DNA of 64,000 bases from Citricoccus sp. SGAir0253 (lineage in GTDB: Bacteria; Actinomycetota; Actinomycetes; Actinomycetales; Micrococcaceae), in NCBI RefSeq assembly GCF_005877055.1, contig NZ_CP039424.1, positions 3,100,001 through 3,164,000 on the forward strand, given 5' to 3'. This document shows positions 24,402-32,823 of this stretch, piece by piece; the stretch's first letter is position 1, and every line of letters starts with the position of its first letter. A program made the translations under genes and the position numbers. Under the pieces are notes generated by a model. It was not told the origin of the DNA. It saw nothing but the letters and a program-made list of their open reading frames with translations, and searched no databases.

Positions 24402-26549
24402 GTGCCTGTCCACGCCTCCGCACCGACCGTTCCCGCCGCCCTGCCCGCTCCCCTGCCGGCCGCCGTCGTGGACGCCGCCGACCCCTCCGTCCACCCCGGC
24501 CGCCCCGCGGGACTGCTGCACGGCGGCCTCGGGGACGGGTCGCCCGTCCGCGAGGAGGACCGCCTCGCGTTCTGGGACGCCGCCGCCCGCCGGCTGGACT
24601 GGGACACCGAGTGGCACACCGTGCACTCGATGACCCCCGCGGACCCGGCGGCCGAGCGCGGCCCGGAGATCCGCTGGTTCGAGGGCGGGCGCCTGAACGT
24701 CGCCGCGAACTGCGTGGACCGCCACGTGGCCGCCGGGCGCGGGGACAAGGTGGCCCTGTACTTCGAGGGCGAGCCGGGCGACCGCCGGGCCGTGACCTAC
24801 GCCCAGCTGCAGCGCGAGGTCAGCAAGGCGGCCAACGCCCTGCTGGAGCTCGGGATCGGGAAGGGCGACCGCGTGGTCGTCTACCTGCCGGTGCTCGTGG
24901 AGACGGTCGTCATCACGCTGGCGTGCGCCCGGATCGGCGCCGTGCACTCGCTCGTGTTCGGCGGCTTCTCCGCCGAGGCGCTGCGCTTCCGCGTGGAGGA
25001 CACCGGGGCGAAGCTGCTGGTCACCACGGACGGCCAGTTCCGCCGGGGCCAGGCCGTGCCGGTCAAGGCCAACGCGGACGAGGCGGTGTCCGGGGACAAC
25101 GCGATCGAGCACGTGCTGGTGCTCGACCGCACCGGCCACACCGAGACCGGGGACGGGCCCGGGCAGATCTCCTGGACCGAGGGCCGGGATGTGTGGTGGC
25201 ACGAGCTCGTGGACCGCCAGCCGGACACCCACGTCCCGGAGGCCTTCGACGCCGAGACGCCGCTGTTCATCATGTACACCTCCGGCACCACGGGCCAGCC
25301 CAAGGGCCTGGTGCACACCTCCGGCGGCTACCTCACGCAGGCCTCCTGGTCCCACGACTACCTGTTCTCGAACCCGGACGCGGAGCAGCGGGAGAAGGAC
25401 GTGCACTGGTGCACCGCGGACCTGGCCTGGGTCACCGCGCACACCTACGAGATCTACGGGCCGCTGTCCAACGGCGTCACGCAGGTGATCTACGAGGGCG
25501 TGCCGAACGCCCCGCACCCCGGCCGGCACTTCGAGGTGATCGAGCGCTACGGCGTCACCAGCTACTACACCGCGCCCACCCTCGTCCGCTCGCTCATGGG
25601 CTGGTTCCCCGAGGGCATCCCCGCGCAGTACGACCTGTCCTCCATCCGCCTCGTCGGCACCGTGGGCGAGGCCGTGAACCCGGAGGCGTGGACCTGGGCC
25701 CGCACCCAGGTGGGCCGGGACCGCCTCGCCGCGCTGGACGCCGCCCTGCAGGCCGAGACCGGCGACGCCGGCGCCCGGGTGCCGCGCGACGGCTCGGTGG
25801 GCGTGCCCATGGTGGACACCTGGTGGCAGTCCGAGACCGGCGCCACCGTGCTCTCCCCGCGCCCGACGGACGAGCGCTTCAAGCCCGGCTGCGGGTCCCG
25901 CCCGCTGCCGGGCGTGGACACGGCCGTGGTGGACGACGACGGAGCCGCCGTCCCGGCGGGGGTGCAGGGCAAGGTGGTGGTCACCCGCACCGGCCCGGCC
26001 ATGGCGCGCACCGTGTGGGGCAATCCCGCCCGGTACTTCAGCTCCTACTGGAAGGACTACGCCGAGCAGGGCTGGTTCCTGGCCGGGGACGGCGCCAAGC
26101 TCGACGAGGACGGGGACACCTGGATCCTCGGGCGGATCGACGACGTCATCAACATCTCCGGGCACCGGCTGTCCACGATCGAGATCGAGTCCGCGCTCGT
26201 CTCCCACCCGCAGGTCGTCGAGGCGGGGGTCTGCCCGGTGCCGGACGCGAAGACCGGGCACGCCGCCGTCGCCTTCGTGGTGGCCCGCGAGGGATACGGC
26301 GCCGCAGGCGGGGACGTGGCAGGGGCCGCCGAGGAGCTGCGCCACCACGTGGGCCGCGCGATCGGCCCCGTGGCCAAGCCCCGCGACGTGGTGTTCGTGC
26401 CGGACGTGCCCAAGACCCGCTCGGGCAAGATCATGCGGCGCCTGCTCACCCAGCTCTTCGAGGGCACCGCCCTGGGGGACACCACGAGCCTGCAGAACGA
26501 GCCGTGCGTGGGGCAGATCGCCGACGTCATGGCCCGCCGCCGGGGCTAG
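24402..26549 (+). CDS. acs: Acetyl-CoA synthetase
   Basis: 715 residues, longer than the usual 650 because of an extra N-terminal stretch. It makes acetyl-CoA from acetate, ATP and CoA through acetyl-AMP. Seen: MYTSGTTGQPKG near 292-303 (ATP loop), SLVFGGFSAEALRFR, DTWWQSETGA and the C-terminal TRSGKIMRR, whose Lys near 677 is the regulated acetylation site. GTG 24402 follows GAAGG. Its placement directly behind a SAM riboswitch is unexpected; acetate released by O-acetylserine or O-acetylhomoserine sulfhydrylase could explain it. Confidence 0.93.
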   Translation: MPVHASAPTVPAALPAPLPAAVVDAADPSVHPGRPAGLLHGGLGDGSPVREEDRLAFWDAAARRLDWDTEWHTVHSMTPADPAAERGPEIRWFEGGRLNVAANCVDRHVAAGRGDKVALYFEGEPGDRRAVTYAQLQREVSKAANALLELGIGKGDRVVVYLPVLVETVVITLACARIGAVHSLVFGGFSAEALRFRVEDTGAKLLVTTDGQFRRGQAVPVKANADEAVSGDNAIEHVLVLDRTGHTETGDGPGQISWTEGRDVWWHELVDRQPDTHVPEAFDAETPLFIMYTSGTTGQPKGLVHTSGGYLTQASWSHDYLFSNPDAEQREKDVHWCTADLAWVTAHTYEIYGPLSNGVTQVIYEGVPNAPHPGRHFEVIERYGVTSYYTAPTLVRSLMGWFPEGIPAQYDLSSIRLVGTVGEAVNPEAWTWARTQVGRDRLAALDAALQAETGDAGARVPRDGSVGVPMVDTWWQSETGATVLSPRPTDERFKPGCGSRPLPGVDTAVVDDDGAAVPAGVQGKVVVTRTGPAMARTVWGNPARYFSSYWKDYAEQGWFLAGDGAKLDEDGDTWILGRIDDVINISGHRLSTIEIESALVSHPQVVEAGVCPVPDAKTGHAAVAFVVAREGYGAAGGDVAGAAEELRHHVGRAIGPVAKPRDVVFVPDVPKTRSGKIMRRLLTQLFEGTALGDTTSLQNEPCVGQIADVMARRRG

Positions 26550-26625
26550 TCAGTCGGCCCGGACCGCCCGGGCCCCATCCCCGTCGGGAGCGACGGGAGG
26601 GCCCCTGGGCGGGGGCAGGGAGGGC

Positions 26626-26652
26626 ACGGCCCCCGGCGGCGCCGGGGGCCGT
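26626..26652. terminator. Bidirectional terminator between acs and the hendecad protein gene
   Basis: ACGGCCCCCGGC (26626-26637) and its exact complement (26641-26652) enclose a GGC loop, placed between two converging genes. Confidence 0.7.
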
Positions 26653-26657
26653 CCGGG

Positions 26658-27080
26658 TCACTTCAGCAGGCCGCGGGCGGCCTTGGCCCACGCCTCCGTG
26701 ACGTCCTCGGCGAACTGGATCTGGGTGTTCGCGGCATCCTTCGCCCACTGCGTGCGGGCGTTGCCCGCCATCTGGCGCTGCAGCTCGAACAGGCTCTTCG
26801 CGGCCTTCGTGGAATTGTCGACGACGGAGCGGCTGGTGGACTTCGAGGCCTCCTGCATGGCCGAGTTGAACTCCCGGACGCGCTCGGAGTTCTGCGCGAC
26901 CATCTCGCCGAGGCGCTCGGAGTTCTGCTCGACCATCTCGCGCACGCGCTCGGAGTTCTGCTCCACCATCTGGCGCACGCGCTCGGCGTTCTCCTCGAAG
27001 CGCCGCGCGGCCTCCTCGGCCATCCTGGTGGCCTGGTCGGCGCCGGTGCGGTCGTTGGCGTTGGTCTCGTCAGCAGCCAT
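26658..27080 (-). CDS. Small coiled-coil protein with 11-residue repeats, phasin-like
   Basis: 140 residues, family not firmly recognised. Residues 29-75 are four consecutive 11-residue repeats (NAERVRQMVEQ, NSERVREMVEQ, NSERLGEMVAQ, NSERVREFNSA), a hendecad pattern forming a right-handed coiled coil. The C-terminal half (SLFELQRQMAGNARTQWAKD) resembles phasin-like or membrane-surface amphipathic helices. ATG 27080 follows GGGAGA. No signal peptide. A granule- or membrane-surface role is inference. Confidence 0.72.
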   Translation of the reverse strand: MAADETNANDRTGADQATRMAEEAARRFEENAERVRQMVEQNSERVREMVEQNSERLGEMVAQNSERVREFNSAMQEASKSTSRSVVDNSTKAAKSLFELQRQMAGNARTQWAKDAANTQIQFAEDVTEAWAKAARGLLK

Positions 27081-27239
27081 GGTGTCTCCCGGATGTCGGT
27101 GGGTCTGGTCACGGTGACGGTCTGCCCGCCCCCGCCCCTCAAGCTAGTGGAGTGGTGCCGACCCCGCTAGGGCGGCCCAGCAGCACACGGGCCCCGGCCC
27201 CGGCGCGGGACCCTGCGCCGCGGATCCGGCACCCCACCC

Positions 27240-28106
27240 TCAGGCCTCCGGGAAGATCTGCCCGATCGGCTCGCGCTTCTCGGCCTGGAACGCGTCCTCG
27301 GCGCGGCCGTGGGCCCAGTACGCGGACAGGGACATCTGCCGGCGGTCCACCCCGCGCACGTCGGCGAGGTAGCGGCGCAGGTCCTTGACCATCTCCCGCT
27401 CGCCGTGGGCGAAGACCTGCACGGTGCCCTCGCGCCACTCGGCGTCGATCACGGCGGCGGCCAGCCCGGTGGTCTCGGGGGTGAACTCCCCGCCCCGGTG
27501 CAGCCAGGTGACCGTGATGCCGGCGGGGACGGACAGCCCGATCTCGTCCTCGGGGCCGGCCACCTCGATGATCGCCTGCCCCACGGCGTCGGCCGGCATG
27601 GCCTCGAGGGCGGCGCCGATCGCCGGGAGGGCGGACTCGTCGCCGGCCAGCAGGTGCCAGTCGGCCGCCGGGTCCGGGCGGTACATCCCGCCGGGGCCGG
27701 TGAAGCAGACCCGGTCCCCCGGCCGGGCGGCGGCGGCCCACGGGCCGGCCAGGCCGTCCTCGCCGTGGACCACGAAGTCGATGGTGAGCGTGCCGGCGTC
27801 GGGATCCACCGAGCGCACCGTGTAGGTGCGCCGGACCGGCATCTGCTCGGGGGTGAGGCGCTGGCGCAGCGCCTCGAGGTCGTACGGCATCTCCAGGCCC
27901 AGGGCCGGGTCGGCGAACAGGAGCTTGACGTACTTGTCCGTGGCGTCCTTGTCCTGGTACACGGCGAAGCCCTCGCCGCCCAGGGTCAGGCGGACCAGGT
28001 GCGGACCGAGCCGCTCCGCGGCCACCACCTCGAGGACCACGGTGGGCTTGGGCTGGCGCGGGCGCCGGGCGGCGGGAGCCGGTCCCTCCGGGTCGTGCTG
28101 CGGCAT
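27240..28106 (-). CDS. Siderophore-interacting protein (FAD-binding ferric-siderophore reductase)
   Basis: 288 residues. FAD-binding part with RTYTVRSVDP (flavin motif RxYT), FVVHGEDGLAGPWAAAARPGD and the NAD(P)H part WHLLAGDESALPAIGAAL plus FAHGEREMVKDLRRYL and AYWAHGRAEDAF. This is the SIP family (ViuB-like), which reduces ferric siderophores in the cytoplasm. ATG 28106 follows AAGGGG; an upstream in-frame GTG at 28130 is possible. No iron-box was recognised. Confidence 0.9.
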   Translation of the reverse strand: MPQHDPEGPAPAARRPRQPKPTVVLEVVAAERLGPHLVRLTLGGEGFAVYQDKDATDKYVKLLFADPALGLEMPYDLEALRQRLTPEQMPVRRTYTVRSVDPDAGTLTIDFVVHGEDGLAGPWAAAARPGDRVCFTGPGGMYRPDPAADWHLLAGDESALPAIGAALEAMPADAVGQAIIEVAGPEDEIGLSVPAGITVTWLHRGGEFTPETTGLAAAVIDAEWREGTVQVFAHGEREMVKDLRRYLADVRGVDRRQMSLSAYWAHGRAEDAFQAEKREPIGQIFPEA

Positions 28107-28342
28107 GCGGGAACCCCTTCGTCGCTCCACCGGCCGGGCGGCCGGTGCGGCAGGGCCTCTCCCTGCCCCTCCGACATTACGTCAGGCGGTCGTGGCCCAA
28201 TAATCGCGACGGCGGCCGGCCGGGACCCGCCACCGCCCTCGGGCGGCCCGCGGCCGTCCCGCTCCGGGTCGGCGCGGAATCGAGACCTGTTCGAGTCCAG
28301 AAAGTATGTGACACGGCTCACCATGTCCTCTATGCTTCTGAA

Positions 28343-28362
28343 GTGACCGAACGGTCGGTCAC
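28343..28362 (+). promoter_or_regulatory. TetR-type operator before the MHS transporter gene
   Basis: GTGACCGAACGGTCGGTCAC is a near-perfect 20-bp palindrome (two mismatched pairs near the centre), the layout of many TetR-family sites. TATGCT at 28331-28336 just upstream is a likely -10, so the operator covers the transcription start. The surrounding gap (28107-28412) has no gene; no TetR gene is in the window. Confidence 0.65.
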
Positions 28363-28412
28363 TAAAGACTTCATCCCCACGCCGCAACCGCACCGATCAC
28401 CTGGAGCACACC

Positions 28413-29819
28413 ATGGCACATCACGACGCCGCAGTGGCCTCGCCCCGGGGGCGTACCCCCGAGGAGAAGAAGGTCCTGGCGGGCACCCTCGTCGGCACCA
28501 CCATCGAGTGGTACGACTTCTTCATCTACGCGCAGGCCGCCGCCTTCGTCCTGGCCCCGCTGTTCTTCGCCCCCGTCTCGCAGGAGAACCCGGGGCTCGC
28601 CCAGGTGATCACGTGGGCCACCCTGGGCATCAGCTTCCTGTTCCGCCCGCTGGGCGCCATCGTGGCCGGCCACCTGGGGGACAAGCACGGCCGCAAGCTC
28701 GTCCTCGTGCTGACCCTCGTGGGCATGGGCGGCGCCACCGCGCTGATCGGCCTGCTGCCCACGTACGCCGTGATCGGCATCTGGGCCCCGATCATCCTGA
28801 TGCTCCTGCGCATCGTCCAGGGCTTCTCCGCCGGCGGCGAGTGGGGCGGTGCCGCGCTGATGTCCGTGGAGCACGCCCCCCGCAACAAGCGCAGCGCCTT
28901 CGGCTCCTACCCGCAGATCGGCGTGCCGATCGGCATGCTGCTGGCCACGGTCTTCATGTGGGCCCTCACCAGCTCGATGAGCCAGGAGGCCTTCCTGGCC
29001 TGGGGCTGGCGCATCCCGTTCCTGTCCTCCGTGGTGCTGATCGTCGTCGGCTACCTCATCCGCAAGGCCGTGGACGAGTCCCCGGTCTTCAAGGAGATGC
29101 AGCTGCGCAAGAAGGAGTCCGCCGCTCCCCTGGGCGTGCTCCTGAAGTCCCACAAGAAGAACGTCATCCTGGCCGCCCTGATCTTCTGCGCCAACAACGC
29201 CGCGGGCTACCTGGTCATCGCGTTCTTCGCCTCCTACGGCGCCAACGTCCTGGGCATGAGCCGGGAGTCCACCCTGGTCGCGACCTTCATCGGCGGCCTC
29301 GGCTGGCTGGCCTTCACGATGTTCGGCGGGTACATCGGGGACAAGATCGGCAAGATCCGCACGTTCCAGATCGGCTACGGCATCATCATCCTGTGGGCCA
29401 TCCCCATGTGGTTCCTCATGGACACCGCCTCCCTGCCGCTGTTCGCCCTGGCGATCGTCATCCTGACCGTCGGCCTCGGCCCATCCTACGGCCCGCAGTC
29501 CGCGCTCTACGCCGAGATGTTCCCGGCCCACGTGCGCTACTCCGGCGTCTCCATCGGCTACGCCCTGGGCTCCATCATCGGCGGCGCGTTCGCCCCGATG
29601 ATCGCCCAGCTGCTGCTGAACGAGACCGGACAGGGCTGGACCATCGGCGTGTACATCGCGGCCCTGGCCATCGTGTCCTTCGTCGCCGTGTCCATGGTGC
29701 CGCGCTCCGTCGAGGGCTCGGACCTGCACGTGGAGGAGGTCCACGAGCAGTACCTGGCCGAGCACCCGGAGGACGCCGCCATCGTCCGCCAGGCCGACCA
29801 GGCCCACGGCGGCCGCTGA
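28413..29819 (+). CDS. MFS transporter, metabolite:H+ symporter (MHS) family
   Basis: 468 residues, 12 membrane helices. MHS hallmarks: GTTIEWYDFFIYAQAAA near 30, RPLGAIVAGHLGDKHGRK, LRIVQGFSAGGEWGGAAL and the C-terminal FPAHVRYSGVSIGYALG. The family carries small organic acids, osmolytes and similar compounds with protons. Monocistronic, with a TetR-type operator upstream and a strong hairpin downstream. Substrate unknown. Confidence 0.9.
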   Translation: MAHHDAAVASPRGRTPEEKKVLAGTLVGTTIEWYDFFIYAQAAAFVLAPLFFAPVSQENPGLAQVITWATLGISFLFRPLGAIVAGHLGDKHGRKLVLVLTLVGMGGATALIGLLPTYAVIGIWAPIILMLLRIVQGFSAGGEWGGAALMSVEHAPRNKRSAFGSYPQIGVPIGMLLATVFMWALTSSMSQEAFLAWGWRIPFLSSVVLIVVGYLIRKAVDESPVFKEMQLRKKESAAPLGVLLKSHKKNVILAALIFCANNAAGYLVIAFFASYGANVLGMSRESTLVATFIGGLGWLAFTMFGGYIGDKIGKIRTFQIGYGIIILWAIPMWFLMDTASLPLFALAIVILTVGLGPSYGPQSALYAEMFPAHVRYSGVSIGYALGSIIGGAFAPMIAQLLLNETGQGWTIGVYIAALAIVSFVAVSMVPRSVEGSDLHVEEVHEQYLAEHPEDAAIVRQADQAHGGR

Positions 29820-29838
29820 GCCGCACCGCCCCTCCACC

Positions 29839-29872
29839 GGGCCCCGCAGCACCCCCGGGTGCTGCGGGGCCC
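29839..29872 (+). terminator. Terminator hairpin after the MHS transporter gene
   Basis: A perfect 16-bp stem (29839-29854 with 29857-29872) and a two-base CC loop, 20 bases after the stop. Confidence 0.75.
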
Positions 29873-29943
29873 GGCCCGTTCCGGGGCCGGGCCAGGGCGA
29901 CGGGGTGCCGCGGCGTTCCCGGCCCTGCGGGGGTCCCGGGCCG

Positions 29944-29993
29944 CGCGGTCCCGACGCCGGCCGGGGAGCCGACGGGCCGACGTCGGGACCGCG
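29944..29993 (-). terminator. Terminator hairpin for the DszC-like/MHS/LLM operon
   Basis: CGCGGTCCCGACG (29944-29956) pairs perfectly with 29981-29993 around a 24-base GC-rich loop. It lies just past the stop of the minus-strand monooxygenase gene. Confidence 0.6.
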
Positions 29994-29998
29994 CCCCG

Positions 29999-31387
29999 TC
30001 AGGAGGCGGCGGACGCCCCCGCCCCGACGGCACGGCGGAACGCGGCGCCGCGGTGGTCCGGCGCCAGCCGGGGACCGCCGCCGCCCAGGGCCTCGCGCAG
30101 CGTGCCCGTGCCGGGCTCGGCGAGGACCCCGCGGCGGCGCAGCTCCGGGGACACGAGGGCGCCGAAGCGCTCCAGGTCGGCCGGCCGCACGGCGGCGGAG
30201 ACGTTGAAGCCGTCCACGCCGGCCTCCTCCTGCCAGCGCTCGAGCTCGTCCGCCACGGTGGCCGGGGAGCCGGCGATCACCGGGCCGCGGCCGCCGATGG
30301 CCACGAACTCGGCCAGGTCCCGCACCGTCCACCGCCGGTCCGGAGACAGGGAGGTGAACGAGGCCAGCGCGGACTGGTTGGCGTCCGTGGCCACGTACTC
30401 CAGGGGCGCCTCCGGGTCCGCGCCGGCCAGGTCCACCCCGGTCCAGCCGCCGAACAGGGCCAGGGCGCCCTCGATGTCCACGTGCCGGCGGTAGCCGTCC
30501 AGCCGGTCCCGCGCCGCCTCGTCCGTGTCCGCGACCACCACGGTGGCCATGGTGAAGACCTTCACGGCGTCCTCGGCCCGGCCGCGCTCGGCCAGCCCGG
30601 CCCGCACGCCGTCCGTCCAGCCCCGCACGAGCCGCGGGGTGTTGCCGATGAAGAAGATCGCCTCGGCGTGGTCCAGGGCGAACTGCTGGCCCCGCTTCGA
30701 GGCCCCCGCCTGGAACAGGAACGGGGTGCCCTGCGGCCCCGGATGCGCCAGGGCCTGCCCGGGCACGGAGAAGTAGGTGCCCCGGTGCTCGACGGGGTGC
30801 ACCCGGTCCGGGTCCACGAAGACCCCGGCCTCCGCGTCCGCGCGCACCGCCCCGGGCTCGAAGGAGCCCTCGAGGAGCTTGTACATGACCTCGAGGTACT
30901 CGTCCGCCCGGTCGTAGCGCTCGTCGTGCGGCAACTGGCGCTCCAGGCCCAGGTTCCGCGCCGCGGAGTCCTGGTAGGAGGTGACCACGTTCCAGGCCAC
31001 GCGGCCGGCGGTGACGTGGTCCAGGGTGGCGAGCGTGCGGGCCAGCAGGTAGGGCGCCTCGTAGGTGACCGAGGCGGTCACGCCGAAGCCCAGGCGCTCG
31101 GTCACGGCGGCCATGGCCGGGACCAGCACGAGCGGGTCGAGCAGCGGGTACTGGACGCCGCCGCGCGCCGTGGCCTCCGTGCCGCCGCCGTAGACGTCGT
31201 AGACCCCGGGGATGTCCGCCAGGAACAGCGAGGCGAAGCCGCCCTCCTCCAGGGTGCGCGCCAGCGAGGTCCAGTAGCCCAGGGTGTCGAAGCGGGACGC
31301 CCCGGAGTCGGGGTGGCGCCACAGCCCCGGCGACTGGTGCACCGGGACCATCATGTCGAAGGCGTTCAGCAGCATCGGCCGGCTCAT
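29999..31387 (-). CDS. LLM-class FMN-dependent monooxygenase, last gene of the riboswitch f operon
   Basis: 462 residues, NtaA/SnaA/DszA/DmoA group, the most divergent of the three here: LLNAFDMMVPVHQSPGLWRHP-type start, FLADIPGVYDVYG, TLDHVTAGRVAWNVVTSYQDSAA and DGFNVSAAVRPADLERFG. ATG 31387 overlaps the MHS gene stop by ATGA. It probably acts on the substrate imported by that transporter together with the DszC-like enzyme. Needs FMNH2 from a reductase not found in this window. Confidence 0.87.
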   Translation of the reverse strand: MSRPMLLNAFDMMVPVHQSPGLWRHPDSGASRFDTLGYWTSLARTLEEGGFASLFLADIPGVYDVYGGGTEATARGGVQYPLLDPLVLVPAMAAVTERLGFGVTASVTYEAPYLLARTLATLDHVTAGRVAWNVVTSYQDSAARNLGLERQLPHDERYDRADEYLEVMYKLLEGSFEPGAVRADAEAGVFVDPDRVHPVEHRGTYFSVPGQALAHPGPQGTPFLFQAGASKRGQQFALDHAEAIFFIGNTPRLVRGWTDGVRAGLAERGRAEDAVKVFTMATVVVADTDEAARDRLDGYRRHVDIEGALALFGGWTGVDLAGADPEAPLEYVATDANQSALASFTSLSPDRRWTVRDLAEFVAIGGRGPVIAGSPATVADELERWQEEAGVDGFNVSAAVRPADLERFGALVSPELRRRGVLAEPGTGTLREALGGGGPRLAPDHRGAAFRRAVGAGASAAS

Positions 31388-32823
31388 GCGCGGGTCCTCT
31401 CGGGGGTGGGGGCGGCGGCGGTCGCGGCGCCCGGCGTCCCGGCGTTCCCGGCCGCGGGTCCTGCGGGTGCCGGGTGCAGGTCCGTCAGCTCGGTGCCGTG
31501 GTGGCTGCGGGCGGGGTCGCGGGCGAGCAGGCCCGCCGCGACGGACAGCACCGCCAGCACGCTGAGGTAGCCGGCGATGAGCCACGGGGTGTTCGCGCCG
31601 GCGGCGAACAGCAGGGCGGCGATCATCGGCATCAGCCCGCCGCCGAGCACCGTGCCCACCTGGTAGCCCATGCTCACGCCGGAGTAGCGCACGTGCACGG
31701 GGAACTGCTCGGCGAACCAGGCGGCCTGCGGCCCGTAGATCGCGTCGTGGACCACGTTGATGCCCAGGACGATCACCAGCGGCAGCAGGGACAGCGGGCC
31801 GGCGTCCAGGAACGCGAAGAGCACCCAGCCGAAGACCCCGACCGCCGCGTAGGCGGTCACGGAGACGACCTTGCGGCCCACGCGGTCGGACAGCCAGCCC
31901 CAGAACGGGGTGGAGACCAGGCCGATCGCGGAGGCGACCATCACCGCCGTCACCCCGGAGGCGGAGTCACCGCGCTCGTCCCGCAGGTAGGTGAGCATGT
32001 ACACGGTCACCAGGTAGTAGACGGCGTTCTGGGCGAGGCGCAGGCCGATCGTCACCAGCAGCGGGCGGCGATGGTGGGCCAGCAGCACCCTCAGGGGCGA
32101 CGTCTCCACCCGTCCCGAGGCCTGGTGCTCGAGGAACTCGGGGGCGTCCGCCACGCCGAGCCGGATCCACAGGCCCACGGCCACGAGCAGCGCCGAGAGC
32201 AGGAAGGGGATGCGCCAGCCGAAGGCCGCGAACTGCTCCTCGGTCAGCACGTTCTGCACGATGAAGAAGGCGCCGGTGGCCAGCAGCATGCCCGCGGAGG
32301 AGCCGATCTGGGTGAACGAGCCGAAGAACCCGCGGTGGCGGGCCGGGGCGTGCTCCACGCTCAGCAGCGCCGAGCCGCCCCACTCCGCACCCGTGGACAG
32401 GCCCTGCAGGATGCGCAGGACCACCAGCCCGACGACGGCCCACCAACCGATCGCGTCGAAGGTCGGCAGCAGCCCGATGAGGGTGGAGGCGATGCCCATG
32501 ACCAGCAGGGAGGCGACGAGCAGGGCCTTGCGGCCGATCCGGTCCCCGAGGTGGCCGCCGACGATCCCGCCGAGGGGCCGGGCCACCACCCCGACGGCGA
32601 GGGTGGCGAAGGAGGCGACGATCCCGCCCAGCTCGGTGGCCATGGGGAAGAACTGGACGTTGAAGACCAGGGCCGCGGCGGTGCCGTAGAGGTAGAAGTC
32701 GTACCACTCGATCGTGGTGCCGGCGAAGGCCGAGGCGAGCACGCGCTTCTTGCCGTGCACGAGGGCGGAGGCCCGGCCCCGGGGCGGCGCGGCGGCGGTG
32801 GACGGCGTGGTCGTGGTGTTCAT
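31384..32823 (-). CDS. MFS transporter, MHS family, in the riboswitch f operon
   Basis: 479 residues, 12 membrane helices: GTTIEWYDFYLYGTAAA near 35, RPLGGIVGGHLGDRIGRK, LRILQGLSTGAEWGGSAL and FPVHVRYSGVSMGYQVG. Start ATG 32823 overlaps the DszC-like stop (ATGA) and its own stop overlaps the LLM start, so the three proteins are tightly coupled. Likely imports the organic sulfur substrate used by its neighbours. Confidence 0.9.
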   Translation of the reverse strand: MNTTTTPSTAAAPPRGRASALVHGKKRVLASAFAGTTIEWYDFYLYGTAAALVFNVQFFPMATELGGIVASFATLAVGVVARPLGGIVGGHLGDRIGRKALLVASLLVMGIASTLIGLLPTFDAIGWWAVVGLVVLRILQGLSTGAEWGGSALLSVEHAPARHRGFFGSFTQIGSSAGMLLATGAFFIVQNVLTEEQFAAFGWRIPFLLSALLVAVGLWIRLGVADAPEFLEHQASGRVETSPLRVLLAHHRRPLLVTIGLRLAQNAVYYLVTVYMLTYLRDERGDSASGVTAVMVASAIGLVSTPFWGWLSDRVGRKVVSVTAYAAVGVFGWVLFAFLDAGPLSLLPLVIVLGINVVHDAIYGPQAAWFAEQFPVHVRYSGVSMGYQVGTVLGGGLMPMIAALLFAAGANTPWLIAGYLSVLAVLSVAAGLLARDPARSHHGTELTDLHPAPAGPAAGNAGTPGAATAAAPTPERTRA

